Source: Meira nashicola
Taxonomy: Eukaryota > Basidiomycota > Exobasidiomycetes > Exobasidiales > Brachybasidiaceae
Assembly: GCA_001600355.1 (NCBI GenBank)
Contig: BCJU01000003.1
Span: 1,554,519-1,618,518, forward strand
Length of the DNA stretch: 64,000 nucleotides
Direction of reading: 5' to 3'
Positions within the stretch are counted from its first letter, which is position 1. Every line of letters starts with the position of its first letter. Of this stretch, positions 58,526 to 64,000 are shown in pieces. The position numbers and the translations under genes are program-made. The notes under the pieces are model-generated. The model saw only the letters and a list, made by a program, of their open reading frames with translations. It was not told the origin of the DNA and searched no databases.

Positions 58526-60142
58526 ATGAAGACCAATCTCTTCCTTTGCCTTCTTTTGGCTATCTTTCAATCTGTTGTCTTGGCAAATGCTAATTCTATG
58601 CAACAACAAAGACGTGCAGATGGAGATACATCAAAAATTAATTTATTCGAAGGACTTAAATTGCAACAACAACAATATTATACCGATAAATCAAACAGTC
58701 CAGGATTCACAACCGAAAATGGTGCACCTTCTTCGGGTTATTTTAACATTCAACGTGCCGGACAAGATGGTCCTCTTTTAATGCAATCAACTCAATTAAT
58801 TGATTCTTTGGCTCACTTTGTTCGTGAACGTTTAGCTGAACGTATCGTTCATGCTCGTGGTTGGGGAGCTTGGGGTAAATTCCACATCACAACAGATTTT
58901 GCGGAAAAGTATAGTTTCGCTCCTGCATTCAAAAAAGGTGCAGTTCATCCAATCTTGATGCGCTTCTCAACCGTTGGTGGTCAATCAGGTAGTCCAGACG
59001 TTGCCAGAGATCCAAGAGGATTCGCAATTAAAATTAAAACTAAACAAGGTGTTCTCGATTGGGTTTTCAATAATACTCCAGTCTTCTTTATCAGAAATCC
59101 ATTGAAATTTCCCGTTTTCATTCATACTCAGAAGACAAATCCTCAAACCAACGAACGTGATCCAAATATGGTCTTTGATTATCTCTGGCAAAATCCAGAA
59201 GCATCTTTGCAATTTATGCGTTTGTTCTCCGATTTAGGAACTCCTTATGGCGCTCGTCATATGAACGGTTGGTCAGGTCATACCTATAGATTGGTCAAAC
59301 AAGATGGTTCATGGGTATATGTTAAAGTGCAATTGTTCACCGATCAAGGAATTAAAAACTTCACTGCAGCTGAAGCTACTAAAACCGGAGGTGAAAATCA
59401 AGAATGGGCAACCAAAGATCTTTTCGATGCGATCGAATCAAAGAATTACCCTTCTTGGACTGTAAAATTCGCCATCAAAACTCCAGAAGAAGCTGCAAAA
59501 TACCGTTATAATGTAAATGACCTTACCAAAGATTGGTTTGATGCTGAATGGCACGAAGTCGGAAAGATGACCTTAAATCAAAACCCAAGAAATTACTTTG
59601 ATGAAATCGAACAAGCTCACTTTAGTCCTAGTAACATGGTTCCCGGTTGGGCTCCAAGTGAAGATCCAGTTTTGCAATCACGCTTGTTCTCTTACAATGA
59701 TGCAGGTCGTTACAGACTTGGAGCAAATTACCACAAATTACCCGTCAATTGCCCTTTCAGCACGGTTGGTAATTATGATCGTTCTGGTTTGATGACATCA
59801 ACGGGTGACTTTGGCAATCAACCAAATTATCCATCAAGTGCAGGAACATACAAACCTGCTTCGCAAAGTGATACAGTTGCTCCTATTATCAAACTTCATC
59901 GTAATGCTACAATCGAGACATACGTTGGAGAAGCAACAGATATCGATTATGAACAACCACGTTACTTCTACCAACATTTGAGCAAACAAGATAAAACAAA
60001 TTTGTACAGTAACTTTGCCGGTGCTTTGGCAAAAGTTACACAACCAAACGTTGTCGATAATGTTTTGAAGATGTTTAACAAGATTGATCCTAAACTCGCT
60101 TCAGGCGTTCGTGCTGCTATCGCAGTTGCCAAGAAGGGTTGA
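58526..60142 (+). CDS. Heme catalase with N-terminal signal peptide
   Basis: 538 residues from ATG 58526. The N-terminus MKTNLFLCLLLAIFQSVVLANA is a clear signal peptide, and no PTS1 tripeptide ends the protein (it ends AKKG), so secretion or cell-wall location is likely. The catalase core follows: distal RIVHARG with His109, FSTVGGQSGSPDVARDPRGFAIKI, distal Asn in NNTPVFFIRNP (182/183), FIHTQKTNPQTN, FSPSNMVPGW, and proximal RLFSY with Tyr390, then RLGANYHKLPVNCP. It lacks the C-terminal flavodoxin-like domain of large-subunit catalases. Role: dismutation of hydrogen peroxide. Around the distal histidine the sequence is GWGAWG (Trp113, Trp116), where family members usually have a small residue and Phe/Tyr. 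The promoter has stress-type CCCCT cores. No introns. Confidence 0.93.
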   Translation: MKTNLFLCLLLAIFQSVVLANANSMQQQRRADGDTSKINLFEGLKLQQQQYYTDKSNSPGFTTENGAPSSGYFNIQRAGQDGPLLMQSTQLIDSLAHFVRERLAERIVHARGWGAWGKFHITTDFAEKYSFAPAFKKGAVHPILMRFSTVGGQSGSPDVARDPRGFAIKIKTKQGVLDWVFNNTPVFFIRNPLKFPVFIHTQKTNPQTNERDPNMVFDYLWQNPEASLQFMRLFSDLGTPYGARHMNGWSGHTYRLVKQDGSWVYVKVQLFTDQGIKNFTAAEATKTGGENQEWATKDLFDAIESKNYPSWTVKFAIKTPEEAAKYRYNVNDLTKDWFDAEWHEVGKMTLNQNPRNYFDEIEQAHFSPSNMVPGWAPSEDPVLQSRLFSYNDAGRYRLGANYHKLPVNCPFSTVGNYDRSGLMTSTGDFGNQPNYPSSAGTYKPASQSDTVAPIIKLHRNATIETYVGEATDIDYEQPRYFYQHLSKQDKTNLYSNFAGALAKVTQPNVVDNVLKMFNKIDPKLASGVRAAIAVAKKG

Positions 60143-60604
60143 TAGCTATCCTATCTATTTCGAATGATCTCTTTTCATATTTCTCACACCCTTGGCTGGC
60201 TTCCATTTCCCCTATATTTCGATGATGTATATCCTCAGCTTTTCCTAATCTTCATTGTGATCTCCCTTTACACCATTCGATGCAAATGTGATAGTACGCT
60301 GTGCGTAGAGTCATATGTAGTGAACTAGAATAGGTAAGTGAAGGCAGGATGGATGGATGTATGCACGATTCTGATTTAGTGTAGTGTTGCTCTCATAGCG
60401 CGGAATGCTTAAAAATTATAAACAGGTCTAATGCCCAATAAATTAGCTTGTTCAATTTCCCTTTGTTCTTCTCTCCACCATTGGGGCACCGACAATAAAT
60501 GAACAAAGGGATAAATGTTCAGAGGCAATTTGGCGAGATGGAATAAATCATTATTTTGATCTGTCTCGACTCTTTTTCTTCATACCATCATCCTACTTGT
60601 TATT
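60143..60604. other. Intergenic catalase / Ste14
   Basis: 462 bases between same-direction genes. AT-rich; 3' flank of catalase and promoter of the methyltransferase gene. Nothing else recognised. Confidence 0.4.
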
Positions 60605-61604
60605 ATGGAAGCACAATCTACTACCAATGGCAAAGCTGCCACAACAGACTTGAACGGAAGCAATGGAAATGGCGTCAATCCTGCTCATCCCCTTGCCGAT
60701 CATACTCGAATGAAGACCAATCAAAATGCAGCACAATCACCAAAGCAGAAACGCGGCTGGATCAGCTGGTTATGGTCACCTGGAACTTCAACTCCAATTC
60801 CTGCCCATCTATCTTTGGCAGCATTACGTATAGCCTTAACAGCATTCTTTCTCGGAACTTTGGCTGGTCTAGTATTACCTCGAGCTTTGAATATTATTTC
60901 TAATCTAGCTCAATGGGCACTCCGATCCCCGTCAGTTCTTGACGCCACAGAAAGACTTAGTCCGTTTTCGTATAGTCAATTACATTTCTACCTCTTAGCA
61001 TGGGCCACCTTTCATCTTTTGGAATTCGTCATCACTGCTCGCTACAATGCCACTCGATTGTTCGCCGATAGCTTCTTGATCTCCAACGGGATCACATATC
61101 ATCTGGCTCACATTTTAGGCTTAACGGAATTCATCTTGGAAGCTAAATTTGCACCAAAAGGATTCAAATCTTTTGCTTGGTATACCGTTCTTGGAATGGT
61201 GATGATCATCGTAGGCCAAACAATTCGATCTTTGGCAATGGTACATTGTGCCGACAATTTCTCACACGAAGTAGCAACTCGTAAACGTGATGATCATAAG
61301 TTGGTCACAGATGGCATTTATCGGTAAGTAAACGCAACTTGGACCAGTAAGAGAACATATAGCTAATACACCTCCTCCCCACAGCGTCTCTCGTCATCCT
61401 TCTTATGCAGGCTTCTTTTACTGGGCATTAGGAACACAAATCATGTTGGGCAATCCTCTTAGCGTGTGCGTATTTACCATCATTTTATGGAGATTCTTCC
61501 GCTTTCGTATAAGGGATGAAGAAGTTCATCTTACATACTTCTTTGGAAAAGCTTATACTGATTTTCGTAATCGTACTGCCACTTTAATCCCTTTCATTCC
61601 TTGA
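60605..61604 (+). CDS. STE14: Protein-S-isoprenylcysteine carboxyl methyltransferase, two exons
   Basis: Exons 60605-61323 and 61385-61604, joined in phase 2 across a 61-base intron (GTAAGT/CCCACAG), give 312 residues. The spliced codon restores an Arg in GIYR-VSRHPSYAGFFYWALGTQ, the key cofactor-binding motif (RHPxYxG) of the ICMT family. The upstream half is strongly hydrophobic with several membrane spans and the FHLLEFVITARYN segment. The C-terminus FRFRIRDEEVHLTYFFGKAYTDFRNRT carries the conserved RI-EE-L-YFG-Y pattern. Role: ER-membrane methylation of the C-terminal prenylcysteine of CAAX proteins such as Ras and, in fungi, mating pheromone. The first ~65 residues are polar and not conserved-looking. 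Length is a little above yeast Ste14 (239) because of this extension. Confidence 0.93.
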
Positions 61605-62066
61605 GGGATGAATGCTGAATGTTACAAAATCATTAGTGTATGTATACTAGTTTTGTAGAATGAATTCCTAGAATATTGTGGACATGCATATCCGATAAGA
61701 TAAGAGAGCATTCAATCACGTGAGTATTTTCTGTTTTTGAGCCTGCCTATTCTACGTAATTCACATACACTGTATTGAATAGACAAAAAGCGCAATATTC
61801 TACAACACAGTACACGTGAAGTGAAAATAAGTGCCGCAAGCGCGTTGCTTCCGCTCAAGCTTGGTTCAATTACACAGCGTACACTGAGAGGTGTGTAGGC
61901 CCAGGAGGCAAGGCACTAGAAATGGGAAACAGAAGTTCTTAAATTGTACTGCGCCGGGCGCTGCTTATGTGCAAGAACAGTAAGAAGTAGGATATGAAAG
62001 GGCTGATATTCTCAATGCTATACGTACAATCTTTCTCACCACCATTTACGAATACAATTTGCAAAG
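61605..62066. promoter_or_regulatory. Promoter region of ribosomal protein eL29
   Basis: 462 bases. Two CACGTG cores (61717-61722 in ATCACGTGA, and 61813-61818 in TACACGTGA) lie 250-350 bases before the eL29 start. No other gene was seen. Confidence 0.5.
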
Positions 62067-62579
62067 ATGGCCAAGTCAAAGAATCACACTAACCATAACC
62101 AATCGAGCAAAGCTCACCGTAATGGTATCAAGAAGCCCAAGACCAACAAGTACCCAAGCTTGCGTGGTGTCAGTGAGTATCTTTGTTAAACAACAATAAT
62201 GGCGGAGGGAAGGAGAAGGGTGCAGATGTGAAATGAGTGTAGGAGAGGGTGTGAAATGGAATAGGATGGTATATATATCTCGACATCGGAACCGGGTAAG
62301 AAAACGATTGGGAGTCATAGAAGACGCAATTCGACTTTTTGCCGATTTGGATACGGATCTATGTAAAGATATATCAACTTCATCCGAACCTTTCTACCCG
62401 ACACTCTTTCCGATAGCCCTCTTTTATTGTCTCAATCCAGTCTTAATCATCTTATACTGACTTTCATCTCCCACTTTCATCCAACAGACCCCAAATTCTT
62501 GAGAAACCAACGTTACGCCAAACACGGTACTGAAAAGGCAGTCCGTGAATTCCGTGCCGGTGCTCGTCAAACAGCATAA
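62067..62579 (+). CDS. RPL29: 60S ribosomal protein eL29, two exons
   Basis: Exons 62067-62172 and 62488-62579, joined in phase 1 across a 315-base intron (GTGAGT donor, CTGAC branch-like site, CAACAG acceptor), give a 65-residue, highly basic protein. The start [20 protein letters not shown] is the near-invariant eL29 N-terminus, followed by [15 protein letters not shown] and [14 protein letters not shown]. Role: small protein of the large ribosomal subunit near the peptidyl transferase side. The intron is long compared with most in this window; I looked for box C/D snoRNA elements inside it and saw no convincing pair. The upstream region has two CACGTG cores. This gene is easily missed because each exon is short. 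Confidence 0.93.
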
Positions 62580-63043
62580 ATTGGATCCGTCCTCGAATAC
62601 GATAATAGTTCATATCGACGATTTATGGTTCAAATTATGCCACATTCAGTTTTGACATTCGATCGCATGCTTCTCAGGCATTTGTAACATCACTCAACAA
62701 AACCTACAATTTCCATCAAAACGTATATTACTACAGTTCGCACTGTTGTGCGTTATTCACATGCAATCGCATATTTAGGCCTTTCATTGCCTTTTAGCAT
62801 CTCATTTCGACCTGTCAATATTGTCTCGAAGAAGTGCGTTGGTTAGTTTGGGTATTGGATTCGCGCGTGATGAAAAGTGCTATGGTATTGTACAGAATGA
62901 AAGGACACTGAATAGTGTTGGGTATTATACATTATTGTCACTTGATTGTGAGAGGTAGAGTGGACACGATTCACTTTTTGCGATCATGGATTGTGTAACT
63001 GAATGGGAGAAGATGAGATGATTAGTATGGATGAAGTCAGACT
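62580..63043. other. Convergent intergenic region eL29 / XAP5
   Basis: 464 bases between two 3' ends, AT-rich with nothing recognised. Confidence 0.45.
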
Positions 63044-64000
63044 TTATTTGGATTTGTATACGTACTTTCCGTAATCTTTGCCTGGTTCAAAGAGTTCCCA
63101 GCCTGAAGAAATGAAAGGAAAAGAGAGTGATTGTCAGTAATATGATTGAGAGTGGCTTGTTTTACTTGTATGATATACGCACGACTGGCCGGAAAGATGT
63201 GTTTGTTACGATTATACCAACTCCTTTCGACAACTTTGCCTGCATGACTTTCGTCTTTTTCTATCGTTGCGTCTGAGACTAATCTTACGTCATCGTGAAC
63301 GTCAAAGTTGAACAAAGGACCAGATTTTCCACGAGCTTTACTGACGATGAAATCGTAGAAGCTATAATGATGAGGGATAATTAAATCTTCTTTGATGTAC
63401 ATTAAACTGTCAACAGTGATACCTTTTAATTCGGGAATTTGTTGTCTACATTTTTCCAAAAAAGAAGCAATCGTATCACCTTTTTTGCATTGAACGGAAT
63501 TACGATGACCACTTCCATCCCAATAAGAATAAGTGATTTCTACATTTTCAGCTTTCATTACCTCTTGTTCTCGTAACCATTTCTGTCGTAATATTTCTCG
63601 TTCAAGACGATCTTTTTCTTCTCTTTCTCTATCTGGTAAAAAGCTCGTATCTACTGCTGGATTCTTTAAATTATTTCTCTTGCTTTCCATCTTGTCATTT
63701 TGTCCATTTGATAGCTTTGCTTTCTTCGTTGTAGGTCCAACATCTCCTTCCTCATCATCGTCCATTGAGAAGGACAGCTTTGATTTGGCATCCTTTTTGT
63801 TCTTCTTTTTCTGTATTTTCTCTTTTGCTCTGGATGTTGAAAAAAAGGTTAATATTAGCACAATTCACATTACAAGGGCGGCATACATCTATACTCACTT
63901 TAATTCATCCGTTTGTGCTGCTTCTCTCCTCTTTTGTTCTTCTAATGCTTCCCTTCGCTTTTTAAAATCTTCAGCAGTTACTAATCCAATAGTTTCTTTT
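63044..64000 (-). CDS. FAM50: XAP5/FAM50 family protein, 5' end outside window, three exons seen
   Basis: Minus-strand exons: 63899-64000 (continuing out of the window), 63183-63829 and 63044-63102. Joins are phase 2 (GTGAGT donor, CATCCAG acceptor, 69-base intron) and phase 1 (GTGCGT donor, CTTCAG acceptor, 80-base intron). The second join yields [20 protein letters not shown], which fits the HIFPASRWEPYDP end of human FAM50A; reading past the donor does not. Other signatures: [48 protein letters not shown] order, [59 protein letters not shown]. Role: nuclear protein associated with the spliceosome, with reported links to transcription and chromatin (XAP5). Low-complexity acidic/Lys stretches precede the conserved domain. 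Convergent with eL29. Confidence 0.9.

Noticed and set aside
62173..62487. snoRNA in the eL29 intron
   Set aside because: A CTGA occurs near the 3' end, but no matching C box (RTGATGA) with flanking stem was found.
1..64000. tRNA, rRNA, CRISPR arrays, transposons or viral sequence
   Set aside because: No A/B-box pair, rRNA-like conserved block, spaced repeats, terminal repeats, reverse transcriptase, transposase or integrase motif was seen by eye; a covariance-model and repeat search would settle this.

Overview
The window is nuclear DNA from a fungus: AT-rich (roughly 40% G+C by eye), gene-dense, with long uninterrupted reading frames and a few short GT-AG introns. The protein set (Rpa190, Nup82, Kap120, Bud23, Bud31, Prp45/SNW1, Ufe1, Far11, Mub1, an SMN homologue with a YG box, TAF10) is eukaryotic and fungal. 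Retention of SMN and XAP5 argues against a budding yeast. An intron-poor basidiomycete, perhaps Ustilaginomycotina, fits best, but that placement is inference. I saw no mobile element, virus, tRNA, rRNA or CRISPR array.

Layout. 1-9.5 kb: 3' part of a coiled-coil protein, Nup82 nucleoporin, and a four-exon Rck2/Srk1-type kinase. 10-19 kb: RNA polymerase I largest subunit, Prp45/SNW1, and a monoglyceride-lipase-like hydrolase. 20-28.6 kb: a DHA2 drug antiporter, a small charged protein, the Mub1/SamB MYND protein, and a reconstructed three-exon cysteine-rich secreted protein. 29-36 kb: five-exon NTF2, SMN, cytidine deaminase, and a tandem pair of medium-chain reductases that share a palindromic upstream element. 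36-50.6 kb: kinesin-8, Kap120/importin-11, Bud23, AFG1-like ATPase, Bud31, a fusion of a CBS pair with TAF10, and the syntaxin Ufe1. 50.8-64 kb: Far11 (STRIPAK), an unknown protein, a secreted-type catalase, Ste14 methyltransferase, ribosomal protein eL29, and the 3' part of XAP5/FAM50.

Genes are not in pathway clusters, but themes recur. RNA processing is represented by Prp45, Bud31, SMN and XAP5; ribosome production by Rpa190, Bud23 and eL29; nuclear transport by Nup82, NTF2 and Kap120. Several pairs are head to head over 230-470 bp (NTF2/SMN, Bud23/AFG1, Bud31/CBS-TAF10, Ufe1/Far11). The core CACGTG occurs in many of the promoters.

The most unusual items are the CBS-TAF10 fusion, the palindrome shared by the two reductase promoters, the reconstructed six-cysteine secreted protein, the Tudor-less SMN with an added N-terminal helical region, and the catalase with a signal peptide and tryptophans beside the distal histidine. 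All exon joins were made by eye from splice signals, reading phase and family conservation.
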